DNA of 32,336 bases from an uncultured SAR116 cluster alpha proteobacterium. Its GTDB lineage: Bacteria; Pseudomonadota; Alphaproteobacteria; Puniceispirillales; Marisalimonadaceae. This document shows, in pieces, positions 15,970-24,317 of the stretch. A program made the position numbers and the translations under genes. A model generated the notes under the pieces. That model was not told the DNA's origin. It made no database searches and worked only from the letters and a program-made list of their open reading frames with translations. Each line of letters begins with the position of its first letter. Position 1 is the stretch's first letter. The DNA is taken from positions 1 through 32,336 of the forward strand of contig CACBDG010000020.1 of assembly GCA_902537945.1 (NCBI GenBank). The letters run 5' to 3'.

Positions 15970-15997
15970 CTTATATAACATTATTCGTTAATGTCAA
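15970..15997 (-). promoter_or_regulatory. Sigma-70-type promoter of the porin gene
   Basis: On the minus strand, TTGACA (complement of 15992-15997) and TATAAG (complement of 15970-15975) are separated by 16 bp, a near-consensus -35/-10 pair about 66 bp upstream of the ATG. An inverted repeat, ACATTA-N5-TAATGT (15978-15994), lies in the spacer and touches the -35, so a second operator contact is possible. Confidence 0.65.
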
Positions 15998-16216
15998 AAA
16001 AAATTACTGATATTTAATGTAATTATTGAAATAATGAAAATAAGTTAAAAAATCGATCAGATATAATATATTTGCATAACATTTTTGCATATATGATTTT
16101 TTATATCAAGGATTACTAGTGAAAAAATATGATTTTCTAGGTATTAGATTTTAAATATTGATTCTATTTTAAGCTATAAGTTAGAATATATTAATAAGTT
16201 ATTAATAGGAATATTT

Positions 16217-17311
16217 TTGAAAATTACAAATTTAGAAACTTATGAATTGCAAATACCATTTTCAACAGGTGTTGAGACATCCGCATCTGATTTTCTTAAA
16301 CAAGATACACTTGATTTTTGTTTAATCAAGATTGATACAGATATTGGCATAACTGGTTGGGGTGACGCTTTTTCTTATAATTGCAGGAAACCAGTTGCAG
16401 AAGCAATAAAACATATGGTTAAACCACTTATTATGGGCAAAAATCCGCTTGATGTTAAACAAATTAACTTTGAGTTACAAAAAAAACTTCATCTTTTTGG
16501 CCGTTATGGCATTACAATGTTTGCAATCAGCGGAGTCGATATAGCATTATGGGACATTTTAGCAAAGCATAGTAACTTGTCTTTATGTCAAATTCTAGGA
16601 TCAGCAGGTTCAAAAGAAATACCTGCTTATGCTAGTTTGTGGCGATATGAAGATATTGAAGCAGTACAAGATAGATGCAATCATGCAAAAAATCTTAGTT
16701 ATAAATATATTAAACTACATGAAATTTATAAATCAGAAGTTAAGGCAGCTAGAGAAGTTCTTGGAGATATTCCTATTATGGTTGATACTAATTGTCCATG
16801 GACAAGAGACCAAGCTAGGCAAACCATAAATGACTGGGAAGAATATAATCTTTTTTGGGTAGAAGAACCTATAAACCCACCCGAGGATTTTGAAGGTTTA
16901 TCAAATTTAAGAACTGAAACGTTTACACCAATTGCAGCTGGTGAAAATGCTTGTACGTCGTTTGAATTCAAAAAAATGTTTGAAGCAGAAGCTGTCGATT
17001 ATGCGCAGCCAAGTGTAACAAAAGTAGGTGGCATCACTGAATTTAAAAAAATCATATCAATTGCAGAATCTTATGGGGTACAGATAATGGCTCATTCACC
17101 TTACTTTGGCCCAGGATTTTTAGCTACTTTACATCTTGTTCAATCAATGCCAAACCCAGGTTTTTTAGAGAGATTTTTTATAGATTTTGAAGCGTATATT
17201 TATCCTAAAGAAATTTTTACACCAAAAGATGGGATTTTTAAAATTTCTGAAGGTGTTGGATTAGGATTTGATCCAGATATTCATGTTTTGAAAGACTATA
17301 TTGTAAAGTAA
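16217..17311 (+). CDS. Mandelate racemase/muconate lactonizing enzyme family protein (enolase superfamily)
   Basis: The 364-residue protein has the alpha/beta capping domain and a TIM barrel. Mg ligands are D190 (MVDTNCPW), E216 or E217 (WVEEP) and E243 (AGENA). Catalytic candidates are K166 in the K-x-H motif IKLHE, with H168 taking the place of the second Lys, and H293 (MAHSP). The Asp that normally pairs with this His appears replaced: the strand reads QPSVTKVGG with S266. The superfamily abstracts an alpha-proton from a carboxylate, giving racemases, cycloisomerases and sugar-acid dehydratases; the reaction here is not determined. The start is TTG with AGGA 6 nt upstream. Its stop is 1 bp from the stop of the convergent DUF3726-like gene, so it is not in that operon. 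Confidence 0.88.
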   Translation: MKITNLETYELQIPFSTGVETSASDFLKQDTLDFCLIKIDTDIGITGWGDAFSYNCRKPVAEAIKHMVKPLIMGKNPLDVKQINFELQKKLHLFGRYGITMFAISGVDIALWDILAKHSNLSLCQILGSAGSKEIPAYASLWRYEDIEAVQDRCNHAKNLSYKYIKLHEIYKSEVKAAREVLGDIPIMVDTNCPWTRDQARQTINDWEEYNLFWVEEPINPPEDFEGLSNLRTETFTPIAAGENACTSFEFKKMFEAEAVDYAQPSVTKVGGITEFKKIISIAESYGVQIMAHSPYFGPGFLATLHLVQSMPNPGFLERFFIDFEAYIYPKEIFTPKDGIFKISEGVGLGFDPDIHVLKDYIVK

Positions 17312-17312
17312 A

Positions 17313-17933
17313 TTAATATCCTGCCCTAGATTTTGATGTTTTACTTTCCTCTACATAAGTTTCAAAAGCCATTAGCTTCAATCTTTCCCAACATTTATCA
17401 TTGACTTTAATTACATTTTTATTTTTTTTTAGAAATGTATATTTGATATTTTTTTTTTCTATGAAATCATATATTTTTAAAAAAGAATATGTTGGAACAT
17501 TAATATCAAAACATGAATTAATGAAAAGTTTCTGATCTTTTGTAAATGCAATAATATCTCTTTTTTCATTTTCTAATATTAAATTAATTTGTTGTTCTTT
17601 GGCAATTATTCCCATACCAGCAAGTAAAAATTTTGAACTGTCAATATAACCCTTCCAAGTTATTTTATTTGCAGAAACATATTCAATTAAAAGTAATGCC
17701 ATTAAGGCTGACGATAATGGTTTTGTATTTGTATTTTCATTAATTGAAATAGTTATATCTTGATTTTGATAAAGTTCTGCTGTTTTCAAAATTGATCCAA
17801 GAAAATATTGATCATGTTGTGCCAACCATTTTGCTTTGTTTGCACAATCTTTAGCTAAACTCCATTCGATATTAACACTTCTTAGTGCTTTATAAGTTTC
17901 TGAGTATATCTCATTCAAAGACACATTAATCAT
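17313..17933 (-). CDS. DUF3726-like protein
   Basis: The product (206 aa) starts MINVSLNEIYSETYKALRS, followed by EWSLAKDCANKAKWLA (about 24-39), and ends with FETYVEESKTSKSRAGY. This corresponds to the conserved N-terminal SLNEIE...A.GL.EE...A.WL and C-terminal YVP.SE.SR..GAG pattern of DUF3726 as I recall it. The function is unknown; no signal peptide, membrane span or catalytic motif is evident. An ATG further up at 17966 would overlap the preceding gene by 34 bp; I choose 17933 because the upstream stop and this start overlap as TAATG, the classical translational-coupling arrangement, and because it yields the family N-terminus. Third gene of the operon with the M19-like and 568-residue proteins. 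Confidence 0.7.
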   Translation of the reverse strand: MINVSLNEIYSETYKALRSVNIEWSLAKDCANKAKWLAQHDQYFLGSILKTAELYQNQDITISINENTNTKPLSSALMALLLIEYVSANKITWKGYIDSSKFLLAGMGIIAKEQQINLILENEKRDIIAFTKDQKLFINSCFDINVPTYSFLKIYDFIEKKNIKYTFLKKNKNVIKVNDKCWERLKLMAFETYVEESKTSKSRAGY

Positions 17934-19639
17934 TATTTTACATTTTTTAAATTTGGAAACAGCCAATCATTTACTTTTATTTTCCATAACTCATTTGGCA
18001 ATGGAGCTCCTTGAAATAGAGTTATTCTTGTCCATAAATCAGATTTAGGATCAAATTTTGATGCTCCAAAAAAACTTAATTTACACCTTAAAATATCAAT
18101 CGGCTTCATATCCTTACCAATTAAATTATTTTGTATTTCGCTGTATGGCATTGATTTATTTGTGATAATTCTCTTGATTATATTTCTTAATTTTGGTTGA
18201 TTTATCATCACTTCAGCAGCAGTCATATTAGAAGGTAATTTCTGCAATATATCTACTGTTTGTTTTATTTGGTGAGCAATATCAAAAGGTAGTTGTTTCT
18301 CTATTCCAACATCCTTTTTTGTAATGCCAAGACGTGGTTCTAACTTTGTTTGAGACGTATACCAGAAACAATAATTTTCATCAGATTTAGTAGTATCTAT
18401 TTCAAGAGCCCATTTATAATTATCTTTAATTATCTCTAAAATATCACTGACATTATAACCTATTAAAACAGATTTTTTTTCTACTGCCCCCATATTATTC
18501 ATTAAATCTTCAAATAACTCAGGAAAGGGTTCAATAAAAACAGAATTGAGTATTTCTTGTGTTTCTAAATTGATATCATTTTTATAGAAATCAAAGAGAT
18601 TTTTTAAAGGATAATCTAAATTCAAAAGTTTAGTAAGTTTTTTGTTTTGTAAAATTTTTTTTAGGTCTAAATTAAGCGCGTCAATCTTATTTGATTGTAA
18701 TTGATCATCAACTTTCCATTGTAAGCTGTATTTGAATGCTTGATGAATATAGTTAATAATTCTATTTTGTGTTTTTTTATCTAGTTGCTTGATTGAAAAA
18801 ACTCTTGATAGGGCTGTTTCTCTATTATAGATCCATTGATGGATTAACTCTTGATGGTTTATTAGAAATGGAGCCATTCCTAAACCTGTTGCATTGCCAA
18901 CTCCTAAATGTTTTGCAAGATGTTTAGACAGAGTTACTGACTTTTTACCTCCTTTTTTTTTAGCCAAAAAATTAATTAATTCTATTGAAAAATATCTTAT
19001 TAGATACACGGTTAACATTTCTGCTTGAAAAGGCTTATCTAAAAAGATATGTCCGTTGGTTTTAGAAAAATCTTCAATCCCAAATTTACCATTGCCATAT
19101 ACTGCAGTAGTTCTAACAAGGTAACCTACATCATTGATTAGTTTATCAGATGGCTGTTTCCCAATTGATAAATCATTTAATACTTTTTTAAATATTCTTT
19201 GAGACTTGTTAGCTCTACTTAAAGTCAACTGTTTTGAATTGTGTCTTCCTGATTCCTGTATTTTCAAATTTTTGGATAATTTATTTAATTCATTTTTATT
19301 TGGGATTCCCCTAAAAAGTGAGAAAGTCATATCCCATTTCTCAGCTATAACTCTATCAGTTCTTTCTTCAGCATTTATAGAATGACAAAAGATTATGAGT
19401 GACAAAATTTCATTTTTAAAAGTTGTTTTAATAATAGCGCTTCCAATCCCACTATTATCAATATCCCATTGGTGAATTTCTATTTTACTTTTTTGATACT
19501 TAAGATCATCTATAAGACGCCTTGTGAAAGATAGTCGTGTTTGATGAAAGCTACCTAATCTATCAAGCTTCATCACTATTGAGGGTGGTCTTATAGAATG
19601 ATTATAGTCCAAATTATTTTGATTGCTTTGAAATTTCAT
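17933..19639 (-). CDS. Conserved-looking protein of unknown function (568 aa)
   Basis: I do not recognise a named domain. Features that look conserved are: a basic N-terminal part (RPPSIVMKLDRLGSFHQTRL, 17-36); HSINAEERTDRVIAEKWDMT (86-105); YLVRTTAVYGNGKFG (173-187); and a Gly-rich segment HLGVGNATGLGMAPFLINH (244-262) followed by HQWIYNRETALSRV. The C-terminal half is helical and charged. No signal peptide or membrane span is visible, so it is probably cytosolic. It follows the M19-like gene with 3 bp between stop and start, and its stop overlaps the DUF3726-like start (TAATG), so the three are almost certainly cotranscribed and probably work together. The Asn/Gly-rich motif and invariant-looking Arg and His residues suggest an enzyme, but that is a guess. 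Confidence 0.75.
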   Translation of the reverse strand: MKFQSNQNNLDYNHSIRPPSIVMKLDRLGSFHQTRLSFTRRLIDDLKYQKSKIEIHQWDIDNSGIGSAIIKTTFKNEILSLIIFCHSINAEERTDRVIAEKWDMTFSLFRGIPNKNELNKLSKNLKIQESGRHNSKQLTLSRANKSQRIFKKVLNDLSIGKQPSDKLINDVGYLVRTTAVYGNGKFGIEDFSKTNGHIFLDKPFQAEMLTVYLIRYFSIELINFLAKKKGGKKSVTLSKHLAKHLGVGNATGLGMAPFLINHQELIHQWIYNRETALSRVFSIKQLDKKTQNRIINYIHQAFKYSLQWKVDDQLQSNKIDALNLDLKKILQNKKLTKLLNLDYPLKNLFDFYKNDINLETQEILNSVFIEPFPELFEDLMNNMGAVEKKSVLIGYNVSDILEIIKDNYKWALEIDTTKSDENYCFWYTSQTKLEPRLGITKKDVGIEKQLPFDIAHQIKQTVDILQKLPSNMTAAEVMINQPKLRNIIKRIITNKSMPYSEIQNNLIGKDMKPIDILRCKLSFFGASKFDPKSDLWTRITLFQGAPLPNELWKIKVNDWLFPNLKNVK

Positions 19640-19642
19640 CTT

Positions 19643-20614
19643 TTAAACTGACCTAAATGAGTTTCTAAAAAAATTTAACCAATTTTTACCTTTTATTTTA
19701 TCAATTTCTTCTTCGTTGAAACCAATATCTTCTAACCCAGTTGTAATATTATGCCAGTCTCGATTGTCTCTGAACCACTTTGGCATATTGGGAAAACCTG
19801 GATTAGAGGCAGAACCTTCACCATAGTCAATATTTTTGGTCCATTTACCCACTCTCATCCACTCTACAATACTGTCAGGTTGATCTTGGCATAAATCTGA
19901 TCCAAATCCTACTTGGTCTATTCCCATTAAATCAACTGTTCTAGCTATCATCGAACAAAAATCTTCTAATGAACAATTACTACTATTATTAAGATGATGT
20001 GGATAAAGTGAGAATCCTAAAATCCCATTGCTTTCAGCTAGTTTGGACAAAATATTATTAGATTTGTTTCTTTTGGCAGTATGCCAAAAAGACGGGTTGG
20101 CATGACTAATGACTATTGGTCTTTCGGATATCTCAATAGCTTCCAGTGTTGATTTTTCAGAAGAATGAGACATATCCACAACCATTCCCACTCTATTCAT
20201 TTCTCTTATTACTTCTTTACCCATTCTAGTAATACCCAGATCATTTTCTTCATAACATCCGGTAGCTAATAATGATTGATTATTATATGAAAGTTGCATA
20301 AATCTTCCACCAAGTCTGTGAAGTATTTCAACTAAGCCAATATCATCTTCAATAGGTGATGGATTTTGAAATCCGAAAATTATTGCGGTTTTGTTAAGTT
20401 TTTTTGCTTGCTCAACATCTTCAGCAAAATATGCTGGCATTATTAATGAAGGATATTTTTCAAACCATTTATTCCATTGTTCAAAATTTGAAACTGTATC
20501 TCTGAATTGTTCATGATATGAGATTGTTACATGAATGGCAGTAACATTTGAATTTCTCAATTCATGGAAAATTTTTTCAGACCAATTACAATATTGTAAA
20601 CCATCGATAAGCAT
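19643..20614 (-). CDS. Peptidase M19 (renal dipeptidase) family protein lacking several metal ligands
   Basis: The 323-residue protein aligns along its length with membrane dipeptidases. The family's N-terminal D-G-H-x-D reads DGLQY (4-8), so the two alpha-site zinc ligands, His and Asp, are L6 and Y8. The bridging Glu, in the family's x-E-G-G, falls in IFGFQN (79-84) at F80. The two beta-site ligands remain: H150 in VDMSHSS and H171 in ISHANP, separated by 21 residues exactly as H198 and H219 in the human enzyme. FGSDLCQD keeps the downstream Asp. I recall a marine and soil subfamily with the same LQYCNW N-terminus, so this is probably a divergent clade and not a recent loss. Activity as a dipeptidase is doubtful. 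It heads the three-gene operon and has no signal peptide, despite the family name. Confidence 0.85.
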   Translation of the reverse strand: MLIDGLQYCNWSEKIFHELRNSNVTAIHVTISYHEQFRDTVSNFEQWNKWFEKYPSLIMPAYFAEDVEQAKKLNKTAIIFGFQNPSPIEDDIGLVEILHRLGGRFMQLSYNNQSLLATGCYEENDLGITRMGKEVIREMNRVGMVVDMSHSSEKSTLEAIEISERPIVISHANPSFWHTAKRNKSNNILSKLAESNGILGFSLYPHHLNNSSNCSLEDFCSMIARTVDLMGIDQVGFGSDLCQDQPDSIVEWMRVGKWTKNIDYGEGSASNPGFPNMPKWFRDNRDWHNITTGLEDIGFNEEEIDKIKGKNWLNFFRNSFRSV

Positions 20615-20750
20615 GTAAAAAAAATATCATATTAATTAATTATGGTGAATTATTAAATTTATTAATTTTTTAAATAGAATTACTTGTTATAAGTTCAATT
20701 TTTTATTATTCAATAAAATAATATTATTTGTTTTTAAGTAAGGAATTTAA

Positions 20751-21797
20751 TTGAATTATAAATATTTAGGTAATTCTGACTTAAAGGTCTCAACTTATTG
20801 CCTTGGTACAATGACATTTGGAGAAACAACTTCAGAAGAGGATGGTCATTATCAATTAGATGAGTCAATAGCATCAGGAATTAATTTTATTGATACAGCT
20901 GAAATGTATCCTACATGTCCATTAAGACCTGAAACCACTGGTGATACTGAAATTATAGTTGGAAATTGGATAACAAAAAATAAATCAAAAAGATCTTCGA
21001 TAGTCCTTGCAACTAAAGTTTCTGGTAAAGGCTATATGGCAGTAAGAAATGGCGAAGGTATAAACGGTAAATCAGTAAAAATTGCAATTGAAGGAAGTCT
21101 AAAAAAACTTCAAACTGACTACATTGACCTCTATCAATTACATTGGCCAAATAGGGGATCTTATCATTTTAGACAAAATTGGAATTATGATCCAACTAAA
21201 CAAAATAATGAAGAAGTTAAGGAAAATCTTCAAGTTGTAATAAATTCTTTATCGGAACTTCAGAAAGAAGGAAAAATTAGATATCTTGGGCTGTCAAATG
21301 AAACCTGTTGGGGTACACTACAATTTATTAAATTTTTAAAAGATTTTCCAAATCTTAAGTTAGTTTCCACTCAGAATGAGTATAGCTTGCTGTGTAGATT
21401 ATACGACCTAGATATGGCTGAAATGTCTCATCATGAAAATATAAGCTTATTAGCATATTCACCACTCGCGGGTGGATTTTTGACTGGTAAATACATGAAT
21501 GATAATGTTCCAAAAAATTCTCGATTATCTAGAGTACCAAGTTTATTTGGAAGAATTAATAAAAATTCTTCTTTAGCAGTCTCTGAATATGTATCTTTAG
21601 CTAAAAAATATCAAATTGATCCAGTACACATGGCTATTGCTTTTTGTAATCAAAGACCTTTTATGGGCTCAGTAATTTTTGGAGCAACTGATAATGCACA
21701 ATTTAAAAATATTTTAAAAGGTGTTGACGTTATACTTTCTGAAGAAATGATATTAGAAATTAATCAATTATATAAAAAATTTCCTATTACTTTTTAA
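20751..21797 (+). CDS. tas: Aldo/keto reductase, Tas type
   Basis: The 348-residue protein closely resembles E. coli Tas: CLGTMTFGE near the start, IDTAEMYP (47-54), LQTDYIDLYQLHWPNR (120-135), RYLGLSNET and the C-terminal part with FGATDN. The AKR tetrad is visible as D48, Y53, K89 (LATKVSG) and H131. Tas is an NADP-dependent reductase of uncertain physiological substrate. The start is TTG with AAGGA about 7 nt upstream. The gene is divergent from the M19-like operon (136-bp AT-rich gap with no clear promoter call) and convergent with the serine hydrolase gene, the two stop codons being directly adjacent (21795-21797 and 21798-21800). Confidence 0.92.
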   Translation: MNYKYLGNSDLKVSTYCLGTMTFGETTSEEDGHYQLDESIASGINFIDTAEMYPTCPLRPETTGDTEIIVGNWITKNKSKRSSIVLATKVSGKGYMAVRNGEGINGKSVKIAIEGSLKKLQTDYIDLYQLHWPNRGSYHFRQNWNYDPTKQNNEEVKENLQVVINSLSELQKEGKIRYLGLSNETCWGTLQFIKFLKDFPNLKLVSTQNEYSLLCRLYDLDMAEMSHHENISLLAYSPLAGGFLTGKYMNDNVPKNSRLSRVPSLFGRINKNSSLAVSEYVSLAKKYQIDPVHMAIAFCNQRPFMGSVIFGATDNAQFKNILKGVDVILSEEMILEINQLYKKFPITF

Positions 21798-23003
21798 TTA
21801 GACTAAAGCATTTCCAATTTCTTTAAAAACAGAGAAGATCAACTCTTCTGTTTTTATATTAATTGGATCAGATGCTGATGACATTCTAATTATTGTAAGT
21901 TCTTTTTTAGGGTTAATCCAAATGTTTTGACCATGTATACCTATTGCACAGAATTCATTTTCATCAAAACCTGTTTGATACCATTTTGATCTATAATTTC
22001 CTTTAGGAAATCTTTTTAAATCATCTTGATTTAAGTAACATGAGTTATCTTCATAATTCTTAATATCATTTATCCAGTTTTCTGGTACTATTTGCCCATT
22101 TTTGTTTGCGCCATTTGTACGTACCATTTCTGAAATTAATAATAAGTCGTATGGTGATATACTAATTCCGCCAGCGGATCTAGTTGCACCAAATCTATCT
22201 AGTGTTACATTAGCGTCATTAATTATTCCTGAGGGTTTGAATAATAAATCAGATATAATCTTAGAATACTTCTCTCCTGAAACTCTCTCAATTATCCAAC
22301 CCAACAAATCACTATGTGGAGAGCAATAATGATATTTTTTTCCATGTAGATACATAGATTTTGGCAAATTTGAAAGAAATTCATGTAAACCACTTAAATG
22401 TGTCATATCATTATTTGAAGGTATATCCCATCCTGTGGAGGATCTATATTTTTGAAATATTTCAGCTTTTCCTGAATAATCTTCTATAAAATTAGATGCC
22501 ACATTCATATCAAGGACATTTCTTATAGTCGCATCTTCATAAGCTGAACCAATTGTTTCTGGTAAAATTTTAGACACGGTAGTATTCACATCAATTAATT
22601 TTTTATCTACTAAAATACCTGTCAACAAACTAGTAAGTGATTTGGAAATTGAAAATATAATGTGAGGTGTTTCATAAGTTGTAAAATTATTAAAAAATTC
22701 AAAAACTAATTTTCCTTTGTGCATTACAAGGAGACTGTCAGTATTACAATCAACTAAAATATCTTTCAATTTTTTTTCAGTATTATTATGAGAAATTTTT
22801 ATTTCATCGAGGTTTGTTAACTTTTTAATAAAATCAATTTTTTGTTTTGCATCAAACTTAATTGAAGAAGTAGGAATAATATTTCTTACATTTACAAATG
22901 CCCAAATATTATATGGATATTTTCGCCAATTTTCTAATGTTACTTGATATTCCAAAGGTGGCGGACTTCCTTTCATAATTTTATTCGCATCTAATTTAAT
23001 CAT
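21798..23003 (-). CDS. Beta-lactamase-fold serine hydrolase
   Basis: The 401-residue protein belongs to the class C beta-lactamase/DD-peptidase/esterase superfamily. The catalytic SxxK motif is S118-I-S-K121 in IIFSISKSLTSLL. The second motif is Y226-C-S228 (HYCSPHSDLLGW), a Y-x-S instead of the commoner Y-x-N. The third, replacing KTG, is H357-G358 (GIHGQN). No signal peptide is visible, so the protein may be cytosolic, which favours an esterase or amide hydrolase over a cell-wall enzyme. Substrate is unknown. It is divergent from ilvA (101-bp gap). Confidence 0.85.
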   Translation of the reverse strand: MIKLDANKIMKGSPPPLEYQVTLENWRKYPYNIWAFVNVRNIIPTSSIKFDAKQKIDFIKKLTNLDEIKISHNNTEKKLKDILVDCNTDSLLVMHKGKLVFEFFNNFTTYETPHIIFSISKSLTSLLTGILVDKKLIDVNTTVSKILPETIGSAYEDATIRNVLDMNVASNFIEDYSGKAEIFQKYRSSTGWDIPSNNDMTHLSGLHEFLSNLPKSMYLHGKKYHYCSPHSDLLGWIIERVSGEKYSKIISDLLFKPSGIINDANVTLDRFGATRSAGGISISPYDLLLISEMVRTNGANKNGQIVPENWINDIKNYEDNSCYLNQDDLKRFPKGNYRSKWYQTGFDENEFCAIGIHGQNIWINPKKELTIIRMSSASDPINIKTEELIFSVFKEIGNALV

Positions 23004-23104
23004 TTACTATCTCTATGAAACTTGGTTAAAAAAATATAATTACATTTGACAAATATCTAATTTAAACATACCCCATTATAATCTTAATCAGTAAAGAGAT
23101 ACTA

Positions 23105-24316
23105 ATGAATTTAACATTTAATGATATTAAAAACGTTCACAAAAAAATAAAAGATAATGTCAAATGGACTGAAACTACTTTCACATCTTCTATTTCAGAA
23201 AAATTAGGTATAGATACGTTCTTGAAGTTAGAAAATAGACAGCATACTGGTGCTTTTAAAATACGAGGCTCCTATTCAAAATTATTATCTTTGTCAGCTG
23301 CAGAAAAAAAAGCAGGTGTGGTTGCTATGTCAGCTGGCAATCATGCGCAGGGTTTGGCTTATATTTCCAATAAAATGAATATTAAATCAAACATTGTTAT
23401 GCCTGAAGGCACTCCATTTACAAAAATTAGAAGGACACAAAATTTTGGTGGAAATGTAATTATTAAAGGTCAGGATTTAAATGAATCATATCAACATGTT
23501 CAAGACTTAATTTTAAATAATGGTTTTGTAGAGATACATCCATACAATGATCTTAATGTAATTTTAGGGCAAGGCACAATCGCATATGAAATGATTACAG
23601 ATTGCAATGAGATAGATGTTTTATTAGTTCCTGTTGGTGGAGGAGGGTTAATTGCCGGTTGCTCAATAGCAGCTAAACACATGAAAAAAGACATTGAAGT
23701 TATAGGTGTAGAATCTGATCTTTACCCATCATTGTCTAACAAAATGTTTAATAAGAAATCAAAGTGTAAAGGTTCAACTCTAGCTGAGGGTATTGCAGTA
23801 GCAGAAATAGGTGATATTCCTTTTTCAATATTAAAGGATTTTGTTGATGATGTTTTAACTGTTTCTGATAAATCTATTGAAAGAGCTATTGCAATGTTAG
23901 CAGAGCATGAAAAAATAGTTGTTGAAGGAGCTGGTGCTACAGGTTTAGCAGCTTTATTGCAACATGGAACTAAGTTTAAAAATAAAAAAGTTGGAATTGT
24001 CATCTGTGGGGGAAATATCGATTCTAAAGTATTGTCCTCAATTTTAATGAGAGATCTAGTGAGATCAGGTCAGGTGACAACTTTGGGTATTACCATGCCT
24101 GACAAACCAGGACAATTGCAGATAATTTCAAAAATATGCGCTGTAAATGGAGCAAACGTCTTGCAAGTTGAGCACAGTAGGTTTGCAATGGATCTTTCGG
24201 CTAGTTTAGCAAAATTAAATATAACTATTGAAACACAGAATGCTTCTCATCTAAAAAAAATTATAAAAGAAATTGAGATCAACGATTTGCCAGTTAATAT
24301 AGAAGGTATAATTTAA
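23105..24316 (+). CDS. ilvA: Threonine ammonia-lyase (threonine dehydratase) with ACT domain
   Basis: PLP enzyme converting threonine to 2-oxobutanoate and ammonia, the first committed step toward isoleucine. The 403-residue protein has K52 as the Schiff-base Lys in GAFKIRGSY, SAGNHAQG (about 77-84) for substrate carboxylate and the PLP-phosphate loop VGGGGLIAG. After a linker, a C-terminal ACT-like domain starts near residue 325 (TTLGITMPDKPGQLQIISKI), the expected site of amino-acid feedback control. Length and the single ACT-like module match the medium form (TIGR01127 class), not the longer biosynthetic E. coli IlvA. A serine dehydratase or threo-hydroxyaspartate role is less likely. AGAG lies just upstream of the ATG; a good promoter pair is not obvious. 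The stop is 1 bp from the stop of the convergent metallophosphoesterase gene. Confidence 0.93.
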   Translation: MNLTFNDIKNVHKKIKDNVKWTETTFTSSISEKLGIDTFLKLENRQHTGAFKIRGSYSKLLSLSAAEKKAGVVAMSAGNHAQGLAYISNKMNIKSNIVMPEGTPFTKIRRTQNFGGNVIIKGQDLNESYQHVQDLILNNGFVEIHPYNDLNVILGQGTIAYEMITDCNEIDVLLVPVGGGGLIAGCSIAAKHMKKDIEVIGVESDLYPSLSNKMFNKKSKCKGSTLAEGIAVAEIGDIPFSILKDFVDDVLTVSDKSIERAIAMLAEHEKIVVEGAGATGLAALLQHGTKFKNKKVGIVICGGNIDSKVLSSILMRDLVRSGQVTTLGITMPDKPGQLQIISKICAVNGANVLQVEHSRFAMDLSASLAKLNITIETQNASHLKKIIKEIEINDLPVNIEGII

Positions 24317-24317
24317 T

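Larger units (their letters stand above)
15905..16216. other. 312-bp divergent intergenic region between porin and enolase-superfamily genes
   Basis: This is one of only two gaps over 300 bp. The left half holds the porin promoter and operator-like elements annotated separately. The hexamer TAATGT or its complement occurs six times between 15932 and 16020. The right half has a TATAAT at 16062-16067 without a good -35 at normal spacing, and a TTTGCATA direct repeat (16071-16078 and 16084-16091). AGGA at 16207-16210 is the ribosome-binding site for the TTG start at 16217. I see no convincing gene. Confidence 0.8.

Noticed and set aside
16071-16091. Direct repeat TTTGCATA, two copies 13 bp apart
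   Set aside because: Could be an operator for the enolase-superfamily gene, but two 8-bp copies in AT-rich DNA are too little evidence without comparison to relatives.
16119-16154. Eleven-codon ORF (GTG start, AAGGA upstream) in the porin/enolase-superfamily intergenic region
   Set aside because: Too short to support as a gene; no leader-peptide features such as a run of one amino acid, and no attenuator hairpin follows.
23046-23082. TTGACA and TATAAT upstream of ilvA
   Set aside because: Both hexamers are perfect but separated by 25 bp, too far for a sigma-70 promoter; AT-rich DNA yields such elements by chance. The TATAAT alone could still be a -10.
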